Shown in pieces: positions 1 to 6,962 of a stretch of DNA of 12,532 bases. Position numbers and translations under genes: made by a program. The DNA lies in the NCBI GenBank assembly GCA_946479905.1, contig CAMLIA010000129.1, positions 1-12,532 on the forward strand. Reading direction: 5' to 3'. The stretch comes from an uncultured Frankiales bacterium (GTDB lineage Bacteria; Actinomycetota; Actinomycetes; Mycobacteriales; SCTD01). Under the pieces are notes generated by a model, which did not search any database, was not told the DNA's origin, and saw only the letters and a list, made by a program, of their open reading frames with translations. The number at the start of each line of letters is the position of its first letter. The stretch's first letter is position 1.

Positions 1-1842
1 GGCGCCGGCTGGAACGTCATCAAGGTCGTGTGGGGGCGGCAGTGGGACGACCTGCTGGCCCGCGACGTCGACGGCGTGCTCGTCAACCAGATGAACACCA
101 CCCCGGACGGGCAGTTCCAGACCTACACGGTCGAGCCCGGGTCCTACACCCGCGAGCACTTCTTCGGCGGCGACCCGCGGCTGCGCAAGATGGTCGAGCA
201 CCTCACCGACGAGCAGATCAAGGGGCTGCCGCGCGGCGGCCACGACTACCGCAAGGTCTACGCCGCGTTCGACGCCGCGACCAAGCACGTCGGCCAGCCG
301 ACCGTGATCCTCGCCCACACCATCAAGGGCTGGACGCTGGGCAAGGACTTCGAGGGCCGCAACGCCACGCACCAGATGAAGAAGCTCACCGTCGACGAGC
401 TCAAGGAGCTGCGCGACCGGCTCTACATCGACATCAGCGACAAGGCGCTGGAGTCGGGCCTGCCGCCGTACTACCACCCGGGGCCGCACAGCGCCGAGAT
501 CGAGTACATGCGGGAGCGGCGGTCCCAGCTCGGCGGCTCCATCCCGCTGCGTCGCGGGACGAAGGGGTCGCTGCCGCAGCCGCCCGCGTCGGTCTACGAC
601 GAGCTCAAGGCCGGCTCCGGCAAGCAGCCGATCGCCACCACGATGGCGTTCGTGCGGCTCCTCAAGGACCTCATGAAGGACAAGGAGATCGGGCCGCGGT
701 TCGTCCCGGTCATCCCCGACGAGGCCCGCACCTTCGGGATGGACTCGCTGTTCCCGACGGCCAAGATCTACTCGCCGCTCGGCCAGCGGTACGAGGCCGT
801 GGACCGCGACCTGCTGCTGTCCTACAAGGAGAGCGAGATCGGGCAGCTGCTGCACGAGGGGATCACCGAGGCGGGCTCGATGGCCTCGACGATCGCGGCC
901 GCCACGTCGTACGCCACCCACGGCGAGCCGATGATCCCGATCTACATCTTCTACTCGATGTTCGGGTTCCAGCGGACCGGCGACCAGATGTGGCAGATGG
1001 CCGACCAGCTCGGCCGCGGCTTCCTGCTCGGCGCCACCGCCGGCCGCACCACGCTGAACGGCGAGGGGCTGCAGCACCAGGACGGCCACTCGCTGCTGCT
1101 CGCCTCGACCAACCCGGCCGTGCTGGCCTACGACCCGGCGTACGCCTACGAGCTCGCGTTCATCGTCGAGGACGGGCTGCGCCGGATGTACGGCGAGACC
1201 CCCGAGGACGTCTTCTACTACCTCACCGTCTACAACGAGCCCTACCCGATGCCGGCGATGCCCGACATCCCGCAGCTGCGCGAGGGCGTCCTGCGCGGTC
1301 TGTACCGGCTGCGGCCGGCGGACGGCGTGCCGGCCCAGGCCACCGTGCTGGCGTCGGGCATCACGGTGCGCGCCGCGCTGGCGGCGCAGGAGCTGCTGAA
1401 GAACGACTGGGGTGTCGGCGCCGACGTGTGGTCCGTGACGTCCTGGAACGAGCTGCGCCGCGACGCGCTGGACGCCGACGCCCACGCGCTGCTGCACCCG
1501 GAGGAGACGGCGCGCACGCCGTACATCACGGAGGCGCTGCTGGGCGCCCCCGGGCCGGTCGTCGCCGCCTCGGACTGGATGCGCGCCGTGCCCGACCAGA
1601 TCAGCCGGTGGGTGCCGGGCGACTACGCGTCGCTGGGCACCGACGGGTTCGGCCGGTCCGACACCCGCGCCGCGCTGCGCCGGCACTTCCACGTCGACGC
1701 CGAGTCGATCGCCACCGCCGTCCTCACCGAGCTCGCCCGCCGCGGCGAGGTCAAGCCCGACGTGCCCGCCCAGGCCGTCGAGCGCTACCGGTTGCGCGAC
1801 GAGATGGTCACCCCTGCCGAGCCGGAGCTCGGTACGGCCTGA
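1..1842 (+). CDS. aceE: Pyruvate dehydrogenase E1 component, homodimeric AceE type (5'-truncated by window edge)
   Basis: Frame 1 is open from the first base to TGA at 1840-1842, giving 613 residues. The family is usually about 900 residues, so roughly the first 300, including the first part of the thiamine-diphosphate domain, lie outside the window. The enzyme decarboxylates pyruvate with ThDP and passes the acetyl group to the lipoyl E2 subunit in the cytoplasm. Visible marks are the inner active-site loop [10 protein letters not shown], whose His (codon 370-372) matches E. coli His407, the pyrimidine-binding segment HEGITEAGS followed by [18 protein letters not shown], and the [10 protein letters not shown] motif carrying a second active-site His. 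The C-terminal transketolase-like domain is complete and ends in ELGTA. No E2 or E3 gene is adjacent, which is common in actinobacteria. The stop abuts the stop of a small minus-strand ORF with no gap. Family assignment is certain. Confidence 0.97.
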   Translation, partial: GAGWNVIKVVWGRQWDDLLARDVDGVLVNQMNTTPDGQFQTYTVEPGSYTREHFFGGDPRLRKMVEHLTDEQIKGLPRGGHDYRKVYAAFDAATKHVGQPTVILAHTIKGWTLGKDFEGRNATHQMKKLTVDELKELRDRLYIDISDKALESGLPPYYHPGPHSAEIEYMRERRSQLGGSIPLRRGTKGSLPQPPASVYDELKAGSGKQPIATTMAFVRLLKDLMKDKEIGPRFVPVIPDEARTFGMDSLFPTAKIYSPLGQRYEAVDRDLLLSYKESEIGQLLHEGITEAGSMASTIAAATSYATHGEPMIPIYIFYSMFGFQRTGDQMWQMADQLGRGFLLGATAGRTTLNGEGLQHQDGHSLLLASTNPAVLAYDPAYAYELAFIVEDGLRRMYGETPEDVFYYLTVYNEPYPMPAMPDIPQLREGVLRGLYRLRPADGVPAQATVLASGITVRAALAAQELLKNDWGVGADVWSVTSWNELRRDALDADAHALLHPEETARTPYITEALLGAPGPVVAASDWMRAVPDQISRWVPGDYASLGTDGFGRSDTRAALRRHFHVDAESIATAVLTELARRGEVKPDVPAQAVERYRLRDEMVTPAEPELGTA

Positions 1843-1968
1843 TCAGCGCGCCGGCGTCACCGTCATGGTGTACGTCGGGTCCGCGGCGTTCTCCTGAGGG
1901 GCGCCAGCCGCGGCGAGCAGCCCGGCCAGCAGCAGAGCCGGGAGGATCTCGACGAGTCGGACCTTCAT
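1843..1968 (-). CDS. Putative 41-residue exported small protein
   Basis: An ATG at 1968-1966 opens 41 residues ending at TGA 1845-1843. The N-terminus has K2 and R4, a hydrophobic stretch from about residue 8 to 23 (ILPALLLAGLLAAAGA), then a polar tail ending TVTPAR. This is the charge/hydrophobic/small-residue pattern of a Sec signal peptide, with a plausible cleavage site near AAAGA and a mature remainder of about 18 residues. Its stop is back to back with the aceE stop (TGATCA, 1840-1845). It diverges from the DUF2795 gene across 42 bp. No Shine-Dalgarno is visible upstream. I recognise no family, and a chance ORF in GC-rich DNA remains possible. The clean signal-like N-terminus and the exact fit between two genes favour a real gene. 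Confidence 0.42.
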   Translation of the reverse strand: MKVRLVEILPALLLAGLLAAAGAPQENAADPTYTMTVTPAR

Positions 1969-1978
1969 GTGGGCTCGT

Positions 1979-2001
1979 GTACCCAGGGTCGGAAGGGGTA
2001 C
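1979..2001. promoter_or_regulatory. Inverted repeat in a divergent intergenic gap (possible operator)
   Basis: GTACCC at 1979-1984 and GGGTAC at 1996-2001 form 6-bp inverted arms around 11 bp. They lie in the 42-bp gap between the divergent small ORF (1968) and the DUF2795 gene (2011). The position suits a shared operator, but arms this short can arise by chance and part of the right arm overlaps the purine-rich GGAAGGGG that could serve as the DUF2795 ribosome-binding site. Confidence 0.22.
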
Positions 2002-2010
2002 GCCTCGACC

Positions 2011-2358
2011 ATGGAACGGGGTAGCGACAAGCACGGGGCCCGCGTCGACGAGGAGCTCAGCAAGGAGACCCGCGGTCTCGTGCAAGGCGGCCACGACACG
2101 CGTGCCGAGGAATGGCGGTCGGCCGAGCCGTCCGGCGAGGACCAGCCCGATGTCAGCGTCGACCCGGGCAGCGTGGACGACCGCGCCGAGCTCGCCGGGC
2201 TGCTCGGCAAGGAGATCTGGCCGGCGACCGGGGCGATGCTCCAGCGGCGGGTGCGCGAGCAGCACGGGCCGGACCGGATCATCGACCTGGTGGACCGGAT
2301 CCCGGAGGGCCGGGTCTTCGACAACCTCGCCGACCTCTGGAACTCCCTCACCCCCTGA
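2011..2358 (+). CDS. DUF2795 domain-containing protein
   Basis: A 115-residue soluble, acidic protein with no signal peptide or membrane segment. The N-terminal half (MERGSDKHGARVDEEL, then EEWRSAEPSGEDQPDV) is polar and probably disordered, and it matches the conserved leader I know from actinobacterial DUF2795 proteins. The C-terminal part, about residues 58-113, carries the small helical DUF2795 fold: RAELAGLLGKEIWPATG, then IIDLVDRIPEGRVFDNLADLW. The function of the family is not established; the conserved acidic leader suggests binding to a basic partner, which is inference only. The ATG at 2011 was chosen over an in-frame upstream ATG at 1969 because it starts at the conserved MERGS and has the purine-rich GGAAGGGG (1991-1998) upstream, although the 12-nt spacing is long. 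The stop's last base is the first base of a 21-bp inverted repeat. Confidence 0.85.
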   Translation: MERGSDKHGARVDEELSKETRGLVQGGHDTRAEEWRSAEPSGEDQPDVSVDPGSVDDRAELAGLLGKEIWPATGAMLQRRVREQHGPDRIIDLVDRIPEGRVFDNLADLWNSLTP

Positions 2359-2458
2359 CTTCCCTGATCCTGCGTGCAGCTGGCACGCCTCATCTGGAGT
2401 CCCCACGCTCAGCGCGACGGCCGGTGGGGCGCGGAGGTGCACGCAGGATCAGGGAAGT
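2358..2458. repeat. 101-bp element with perfect 21-bp inverted terminal arms
   Basis: The left arm (2358-2378, core CCCTGATCCTGCGTGCA) is exactly the reverse complement of the right arm (2438-2458), 21 of 21 bases. The 59 bp between hold a nested 6-bp pair, CCCCAC (2401-2406) with GTGGGG (2424-2429). The left arm can also fold locally: GCGTGC (2372-2377) pairs with GCACGC (2383-2388) around a 5-nt loop. The element sits between convergent genes, touches the DUF2795 stop, and contains the pirin gene's last two sense codons and stop in its right arm. There is no T-run on either strand, so it is not a classic intrinsic terminator. A bidirectional terminator-like structure or a REP/MITE-like dispersed element are both possible. 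The copy number in the genome cannot be seen from here. Confidence 0.8.
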
Positions 2459-3033
2459 GCGGTGACGGTCAGCAGGGTGGCCTCCGTCCTGGCGGTCACC
2501 GCGACCGGGTCGGTGGCACGCACGGAGTCGCCCTCGGACAGGTCGCCCAGCTGACCGCTCACCACGAAGACGTGCCCGCTCACCTCGCAACGTGCGCCCG
2601 CCGGCAGGTGCAGGACCTCGAAGCGCCAGCCGTCGCCGACCACCGGGCCGTCGACGACCTCGTACGACACCTCGTCGGAGGTGGTGACGATCCAGGTCTG
2701 GACGAACCGCAGCTCGTCGGGACCATCGTTCCGCTCTGCGTGCACCACGCCGGCCCCGGTCCGCAGCACGGCGACCTGGCCGGGGTGCACGGTCGCTGAC
2801 GAGATGCCCTGGTGCGCAAGGGATCCGGTCACGACATAGGTCACGATCACGAGCCCGGCGTGCGGGTGCTCGTCGAAGCCCGCACCGGGCGCGAGCACCT
2901 CGTCGTTGACCGCGACGACCGGCCCGAACGAGGTGTTCGCCGGGTCGTAGTGGTCGCCGAACGAGAAGCAGTGCCGCGTCACCGAACCGGGGCGCGTCGT
3001 CGTGAAGCGGTCGGCTCCGCGACGCACGTCCAT
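2449..3033 (-). CDS. Pirin-like cupin protein (short form)
   Basis: A 194-residue protein with the pirin N-terminal cupin. The metal-binding signature is intact: HPH at residues 56-58 in DEHPHAGLVIVTYVVTG, and HAE at 98-100. These correspond to the two His, the His and the Glu that bind iron in human pirin. Bacterial pirins are usually 230-290 residues, so the second cupin half is abbreviated (about 105-194), ending in a run of small beta-strand-like segments. Some bacterial pirins show quercetinase activity; the substrate here is unknown. It follows the LLM oxidoreductase gene by 22 bp on the same strand and is probably cotranscribed with it. The ATG at 3033-3031 has no clear Shine-Dalgarno. 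Unusually, its last codons (LP) and stop lie inside the right arm of the 21-bp inverted repeat, so the C-terminus may have been altered by arrival of that element. Confidence 0.88.
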   Translation of the reverse strand: MDVRRGADRFTTTRPGSVTRHCFSFGDHYDPANTSFGPVVAVNDEVLAPGAGFDEHPHAGLVIVTYVVTGSLAHQGISSATVHPGQVAVLRTGAGVVHAERNDGPDELRFVQTWIVTTSDEVSYEVVDGPVVGDGWRFEVLHLPAGARCEVSGHVFVVSGQLGDLSEGDSVRATDPVAVTARTEATLLTVTALP

Positions 3034-3055
3034 GGGCCGATTGTGTCGGACCGCC

Positions 3056-3994
3056 TCAGAGATGGGGCAGGACCTCCGTCTCGATGAGGCGGAGGCTCCT
3101 CCATGCCTCCTCCACCGGCAGCCCGCCCATCAGCGGGTGCAGGCTGACGAACCCGGACGCCTCCGCCACCAGCTCCGCCGGCGTCAGCACCCGGTACTGG
3201 CCGGAGGCACGTACCTCGTCGGTCGAGGCGTACCGGACCCACCCGGTGTCCTGGCCGGCCTCCTCGGCCCAGCCGCCGTAGGAGCGCGACTCGTGCATGG
3301 CGGCGGGTCCCACGACCTCCCAGGCGGCATCGACGTCGTGCGCGACGTGCAGGAAGCCGGTGCCTCCCGAGTACAGCTCCCCCGGGTCCTTGAGCCCTGC
3401 CTCGGCCCGCGCGGCCCGGAAGTGGTCCCACCCCACCTGGCCGGACGGCATGAACCGCAGGCCGTACCGGACGGCCCGGTCGGCGGCCGGCCGGGAGTTC
3501 CCGCCCACCATGAGCAGCCGGCGCGGGTCCGTCGCGGGCCGCGGCGTGACGGTGACGGTCCTGCCGTCGTACTCGAAGGGCTCACCGGTCCAGGCCTGGA
3601 AGCAGGTCTCGATGGCCTCGTCGAGCAGCCGGCCGCGGCGGCGCTTGTCCTTGCCGAACATGGCGAACTCGCTCGGGACGTAGCCGGTGCCCAGCACGAC
3701 GGACGCCCGGCCGTTGGCCAGGTGGTCGAGGACGGCGATGTCCTCGGCGAGCTTCACCGGGTCGTAGAGGGGGGCGGGGACCACGGACACGCTGACGGTC
3801 ACGTTGCGGGTCCGCGCGGCGATGGCCGCGGACAGCATCAGCGCCGACGGGTTGTAGCCGTCCGGGCTGCCGTGGTGCTCGCTGACGATGATCACGGCGA
3901 AGCCGTGCTCGTCTGCCCACTGCGCCATCTCCAGCGCCGCCTGGTACCGCTCCGTCGTGCCACTGCCCGTCGGGTTGCGCAGGTCGAACCTCAT
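3056..3994 (-). CDS. LLM-class (luciferase-like) flavin-dependent oxidoreductase
   Basis: A 312-residue TIM-barrel flavin enzyme of the bacterial luciferase superfamily, which uses FMN or F420. Visible motifs are the start MRFDLRNP, WADEHGF at 26-32, the signature SEHHG at 38-42, LANGRASVVLGTGY around 92-105, and GGNSRPAADRAVRYG near 164-178 in the second half of the barrel. Length is normal for the family. The cofactor cannot be settled by eye; F420 is plausible because actinobacteria make it and related proteins use it. The ATG at 3994-3992 was chosen because the conserved sequence begins there; in-frame GTG codons at 4006 and 4009 are alternatives, and the open frame further upstream is antisense to another gene. 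It is first in a likely two-gene unit with the pirin-like gene. A GNRA-loop hairpin lies 27-42 nt upstream of the start. Confidence 0.92.
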   Translation of the reverse strand: MRFDLRNPTGSGTTERYQAALEMAQWADEHGFAVIIVSEHHGSPDGYNPSALMLSAAIAARTRNVTVSVSVVPAPLYDPVKLAEDIAVLDHLANGRASVVLGTGYVPSEFAMFGKDKRRRGRLLDEAIETCFQAWTGEPFEYDGRTVTVTPRPATDPRRLLMVGGNSRPAADRAVRYGLRFMPSGQVGWDHFRAARAEAGLKDPGELYSGGTGFLHVAHDVDAAWEVVGPAAMHESRSYGGWAEEAGQDTGWVRYASTDEVRASGQYRVLTPAELVAEASGFVSLHPLMGGLPVEEAWRSLRLIETEVLPHL

Positions 3995-4020
3995 GCCCCA
4001 GATCACCACGGGAGGCAGTG

Positions 4021-4036
4021 TGGTCCTTTCGGACCA
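4021..4036 (-). promoter_or_regulatory. GNRA-tetraloop hairpin in the leader of the LLM gene (or a short operator)
   Basis: Read on the minus strand this is TGGTCC-GAAA-GGACCA: a perfect 6-bp stem closed by a C-G pair around a GAAA tetraloop. It lies 27-42 nt upstream of the LLM start, in the 93-bp gap between divergent genes. As RNA it would be a stable hairpin in the LLM leader; as DNA it is a 16-bp palindrome that could bind a regulator. It contains the AAAGGA that is the only Shine-Dalgarno-like sequence upstream of the LLM gene, although that lies too far from the chosen ATG. Confidence 0.4.
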
Positions 4037-4075
4037 TCTTCGGGCAATCCGACCCGTTACGGCGCGTCCGCTGCC

Positions 4076-4081
4076 GAGAAT
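4076..4081 (+). promoter_or_regulatory. Candidate -10 box for leaderless transcription of the 4088 gene
   Basis: GAGAAT lies exactly 6 nt upstream of the ATG at 4088, the spacing expected if transcription begins at the start codon itself, a common arrangement in actinobacteria. There is no Shine-Dalgarno before this gene, which fits. No convincing -35 hexamer is seen at the usual distance. Confidence 0.33.
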
Positions 4082-4087
4082 GACGGC

Positions 4088-4906
4088 ATGGCGCGACGGA
4101 CCGTGCAGCAGCTCGAGGACCACCCGAACCTCACCGAGATCCTCGGGGTGCTGGCCCAGCTCGCCCACATCGGCGACCAGGACCTGACGGTGCTCGCCGA
4201 GGCCTGGACCAACAACAGCATGATCGCCGCCGCCAGGGACCGCGCCCTGGCCCCTGACAGCCCGCTGGTGCTCGAGGTGCTCGCCGCCTTCGAGGCGGTC
4301 GCCGAGCTGTTCTCCGAGGACCTCGCCGGCGAGGCGGCCTACGTCACCGTCGACCCGTCCGTCACCGTCACCGCGCTCAAGGCGGTGCGCGACGCGATCG
4401 CCGGCGCCTACGCGAAGCCGGTGCTGTCGAAGGCGGAGCACGCGGCCCTGATGGGGCCGTGGCTGACGGCGTACCCCGTGATCCGGGTCGAGGAGCCCGA
4501 CCTCGGGCCCCAGGCCGAGCAGGTGAAGGCCGTGCTGGCCGCCCTGCCGCGACTGGCGGCCCGCTGCCACGACGAGCACGGCCAGGCGATCTTCGCCGCG
4601 CTCGTCGACCTGTCCTACGTCGACGAGTCGGACCGGCGCGGCGCCCGCGACTCGGCGTTCCAGGCCGCCGTGATGACCAGCCGGCGGCGGCTCTGGGCGC
4701 TCGTGCAGCGCTCGGGTGCCGAAGGGCTGTCGCGGCCCTGCTACTCCTGCGGCGCCAGCGCCGACCAGCGGGAGGTCACCCGGGTGCTGGAGCTGGTGTC
4801 CGACGCCGCCTGCGCGCTGCTCGTCGCCGACGCCGTCCCGGACGAGCAGCTGGCGCTGCTGACCCGTCCCGTCAGCCAGCTGATCCCGGAGCAGCGCCGG
4901 CCCTGA
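4088..4906 (+). CDS. Uncharacterised helical protein, possibly metal-binding
   Basis: I do not recognise this 272-residue protein. It has no signal peptide or transmembrane segment. Most of it reads as amphipathic helix: LTEILGVLAQLAHIGDQDL at about 15-33, LVLEVLAAFEAVAELFSEDL at 60-79, and LELVSDAACALLVADAV near 234-250. Only four cysteines occur. C160 lies in CHDEH, with H161 and H164 beside it, and C218 and C221 form CYSC; C242 is inside a hydrophobic helix. C160/H164 with C218/C221 could make a split zinc site, which is inference. The ATG at 4088 has no Shine-Dalgarno; a -10-like GAGAAT 6 nt upstream suggests a leaderless transcript. The open frame continues far upstream, but that part is antisense to the LLM gene. 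The alcohol dehydrogenase gene starts 12 nt after the stop, so the two may share a transcript. Confidence 0.82.
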   Translation: MARRTVQQLEDHPNLTEILGVLAQLAHIGDQDLTVLAEAWTNNSMIAAARDRALAPDSPLVLEVLAAFEAVAELFSEDLAGEAAYVTVDPSVTVTALKAVRDAIAGAYAKPVLSKAEHAALMGPWLTAYPVIRVEEPDLGPQAEQVKAVLAALPRLAARCHDEHGQAIFAALVDLSYVDESDRRGARDSAFQAAVMTSRRRLWALVQRSGAEGLSRPCYSCGASADQREVTRVLELVSDAACALLVADAVPDEQLALLTRPVSQLIPEQRRP

Positions 4907-4912
4907 TACAAC
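4907..4912 (+). promoter_or_regulatory. Candidate -10 box for leaderless transcription of the alcohol dehydrogenase gene
   Basis: TACAAC, preceded by TGA, lies 6 nt upstream of the ATG at 4919, the same spacing as the candidate before the upstream gene. It begins one base after the upstream gene's stop, so an internal promoter may supplement read-through. The last base departs from the usual TANNNT pattern and no clear -35 is present. Confidence 0.3.
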
Positions 4913-4918
4913 GGTGGG

Positions 4919-5956
4919 ATGGACGTCGTCGCCTTTGCCTCCCCTTCCGCCAAAGCTCCCTTCGAGCGCACCGTCGTGCAGCGCCGGGAGGTCGGGCCGC
5001 GCGACGTGCTGGTCGACATCAAGGCCGCCGGCATCTGCCACTCCGACATCCACACCGGCCGTGACGAGTGGGGGCCGGCGACCTACCCGCTCGTCCCGGG
5101 TCACGAGATCGCCGGCGTGGTCGCCCAGGTCGGCGCGGAGGTCACCAAGCACCAGGTGGGCTCACGCGTCGGGATCGGCTGCCTCGTCGACTCCTGCCGG
5201 ACCTGCGACCACTGCCAGCGGGGGCTCGAGCAGTACTGCCTGAACGGCGCGGTCGGCACCTACAACAGCACCGGCAAGGACGGGCTGCCCACCTACGGCG
5301 GGTACAGCGCCCAGCTGGTGGTCGACCAGGACTTCGCGCTGACCATCCCGGACAGCCTCGAGCTCGACGTCGCCGCGCCGCTGCTGTGCGCGGGCATCAC
5401 GATGTACTCCCCGCTGCGGCACTGGGAGGCCGGCCCCGGCAAGCAGGTCGCGATCGTCGGCATGGGCGGCCTCGGGCACATGGGCGTGCAGCTGGCCGCC
5501 GCGATGGGCGCGGAGGTGTCGGTCATCTCGCAGAGCCGCTCGAAGGAGGCCGACGGCCGGGCGTTCGGTGCGGCGGACTACTACGCCACCAACGAGGACG
5601 GCACCTTCAAGGAGCTGCGCAACCGCTTCGACCTCATCGTCAACACGGTCTCGGCGACGCTCCCGATGGGCCGCTTCCTGTCGATGCTGCGGCTGGACGG
5701 CACGATGGTGAACGTCGGCGCGCCGCCGGAGCCGCTCGAGGTGCCCGCGTTCTCGTTGCTGGGCAACCGCCGCAGCTGGGCGGGCTCCAGCATCGGTGGC
5801 ATCCCGGAGACCCAGGAGATGCTGGACTTCTGCGCCGAGCACGGCATCGCGTCGGTGATCGAGAAGATCGGCCCCGACCAGATCGACGAGGCCTGGGACC
5901 GCGTGGTCGCCAGTGACGTCCGCTACCGCTTCGTCATCGACACGACGCTCATCTAG
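4919..5956 (+). CDS. Zinc-dependent NAD(P)-dependent alcohol dehydrogenase (medium-chain; CAD/YahK-like)
   Basis: A 345-residue complete medium-chain dehydrogenase that interconverts alcohols and aldehydes or ketones with a nicotinamide cofactor in the cytoplasm. Catalytic zinc ligands are C40 in GICHSDIH, H62 in GHE, and C157 in LLCAGIT. The structural zinc loop has its four cysteines at 93, 96, 99 and 107. The Rossmann motif GMGGLGHMG is at 181-189. [12 protein letters not shown] and the GGYS loop at 127-130 resemble the cinnamyl-alcohol dehydrogenase/YahK subgroup, which generally prefers NADPH and aldehydes; the actual substrate is unknown. After the Rossmann motif the usual acidic NAD-selecting residue is absent and S204/S206 are seen instead (SQSRSKE), consistent with NADPH. 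It begins 12 nt after the preceding gene. Its 3' end overlaps the convergent HhH-PHP gene by 8 bp (5949-5956). Confidence 0.95.
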   Translation: MDVVAFASPSAKAPFERTVVQRREVGPRDVLVDIKAAGICHSDIHTGRDEWGPATYPLVPGHEIAGVVAQVGAEVTKHQVGSRVGIGCLVDSCRTCDHCQRGLEQYCLNGAVGTYNSTGKDGLPTYGGYSAQLVVDQDFALTIPDSLELDVAAPLLCAGITMYSPLRHWEAGPGKQVAIVGMGGLGHMGVQLAAAMGAEVSVISQSRSKEADGRAFGAADYYATNEDGTFKELRNRFDLIVNTVSATLPMGRFLSMLRLDGTMVNVGAPPEPLEVPAFSLLGNRRSWAGSSIGGIPETQEMLDFCAEHGIASVIEKIGPDQIDEAWDRVVASDVRYRFVIDTTLI

Positions 5957-6962
5957 CGGCGGTCCAGGCCAGGAGGTCGTCGGCGCTCATGGCGTTGACC
6001 ACCCGGTCCGGGGTCACGCCGGTCAGGTGGGCGCGCTCGCACCCGAGCAGCTGCCAGTCGAGCTGACCCGGGGCGTGCGCATCGGTGTCGATCGCGACCT
6101 TGCAGCCCGCCTCGAGCGCGAGCCGCAGCAGCCGCTTGGGCGGGTCGAGCCGCTCGGGCCGTGAGTTCACCTCGACGGCCACGTCGAACTGGGCGCACGC
6201 GGCGAAGACGATCTCGGCGTCGAACTCCGACTCCGGCCGGCCCTTGCCGCGCACCATCCGCCCGGTGCAGTGGCCGAGCACGTCGAGGTGCGGGTTGCTG
6301 ATCGCAGCAACCATCCGCGGCGTCATCTCCTCCGACGGCATCCGCAGCTTGGAGTGCACCGACCCGACAACCAGGTCGAGCTGAGCCAGGAGCGCCGGCT
6401 CCTGGTCGAGCGTGCCGTCCTCGTTGATGTCGCACTCGATGCCGGTGAGGATGCGGAAGGGCGCCATCGACTCGTTGAGCGCCGCCACCACGTCGAGCTG
6501 CTCGCGGAGCCGGTCGGCGGTCAGGCCGTTGGCGACCTTCAGCCGCGGTGAGTGGTCGGTCAGCACCATGTAGGAGTGGCCGAGATCCCTTGCGGCGCGG
6601 GCCATCTCGTCGATCGGCGAGCCGCCGTCGGACCAGTCGGAGTGCACGTGGCAGTCGCCCTGGAGCGCCGCGCGCAGCGCCCGGGCGCCCTCGGGGACGG
6701 GCACGCCCTCCAGGTCGGAGACCCGGCGGAGGTAGTTCGGCTCCTCGCCCTGCAGCGACTCGGTGATGACCAGCGCGGTCACCTTCCCGATCCCCTGCAG
6801 CTCCGCCAGCGTCCCGTCGGTCGCGCGCCGCGACAGCTCCTCACGGCTCAGCCCGTCGACGAGCTTGGCCGCCTTGCGGAAGGCCTGCACCCGGTACGTC
6901 GGCTCGAGCGCCCGTTCCAGCGCGAACGCGATCGCCCGCAGGTCCTCCGCGGGATCCCTCAC
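5949..6962 (-). CDS. HhH-PHP domain protein (PolX-like, without the polymerase domain)
   Basis: A 337-residue protein. Residues about 6-75 resemble the 8-kDa helix-hairpin-helix domain of family X polymerases ([20 protein letters not shown], then [11 protein letters not shown]). Residues about 103-335 form a PHP metallo-phosphoesterase domain: HVHSDWSDG at 105-113, TDHS at 135-138, GIECDI at 174-179 with E176, VHSKL with H203, HLDVLGH at 225-231, and DTDAHA at 292-297. In bacterial PolX these His/Asp/Glu residues bind the metals of a 3'-5' exonuclease. The palm and fingers that lie between the two domains in PolX are absent, so a DNA-repair nuclease or phosphoesterase is likely but the substrate is unproven. 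The GTG start at 6962 is fixed by a strong Shine-Dalgarno and overlaps the upstream PAP2 stop in GTGA. It is the last gene of a three-gene operon. Confidence 0.92.
   Translation of the reverse strand: MRDPAEDLRAIAFALERALEPTYRVQAFRKAAKLVDGLSREELSRRATDGTLAELQGIGKVTALVITESLQGEEPNYLRRVSDLEGVPVPEGARALRAALQGDCHVHSDWSDGGSPIDEMARAARDLGHSYMVLTDHSPRLKVANGLTADRLREQLDVVAALNESMAPFRILTGIECDINEDGTLDQEPALLAQLDLVVGSVHSKLRMPSEEMTPRMVAAISNPHLDVLGHCTGRMVRGKGRPESEFDAEIVFAACAQFDVAVEVNSRPERLDPPKRLLRLALEAGCKVAIDTDAHAPGQLDWQLLGCERAHLTGVTPDRVVNAMSADDLLAWTAAR

Noticed and set aside
30..2024. A plus-strand 664-codon open frame overlapping aceE in another frame.
   Set aside because: Its translation is dominated by Arg, Ala, Pro and Gly, typical of a +1 shadow of a GC-rich gene; aceE in frame 1 is unmistakable.
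3002..4087. The frame of the 4088 gene is open upstream on the plus strand.
   Set aside because: It is antisense to the LLM gene, rich in Arg, Pro, Gly and Val, and resembles no protein family; a candidate -10 lies just before 4088.
3995..5152. The LLM reading frame stays open on the minus strand for over 1 kb upstream of the chosen start.
   Set aside because: The extension is antisense to the 4088 gene and the dehydrogenase, its translation is low-complexity Gly/Val/Asp/Arg-rich, and the family sequence begins at 3994. Open frames of this kind are routine in GC-rich DNA.
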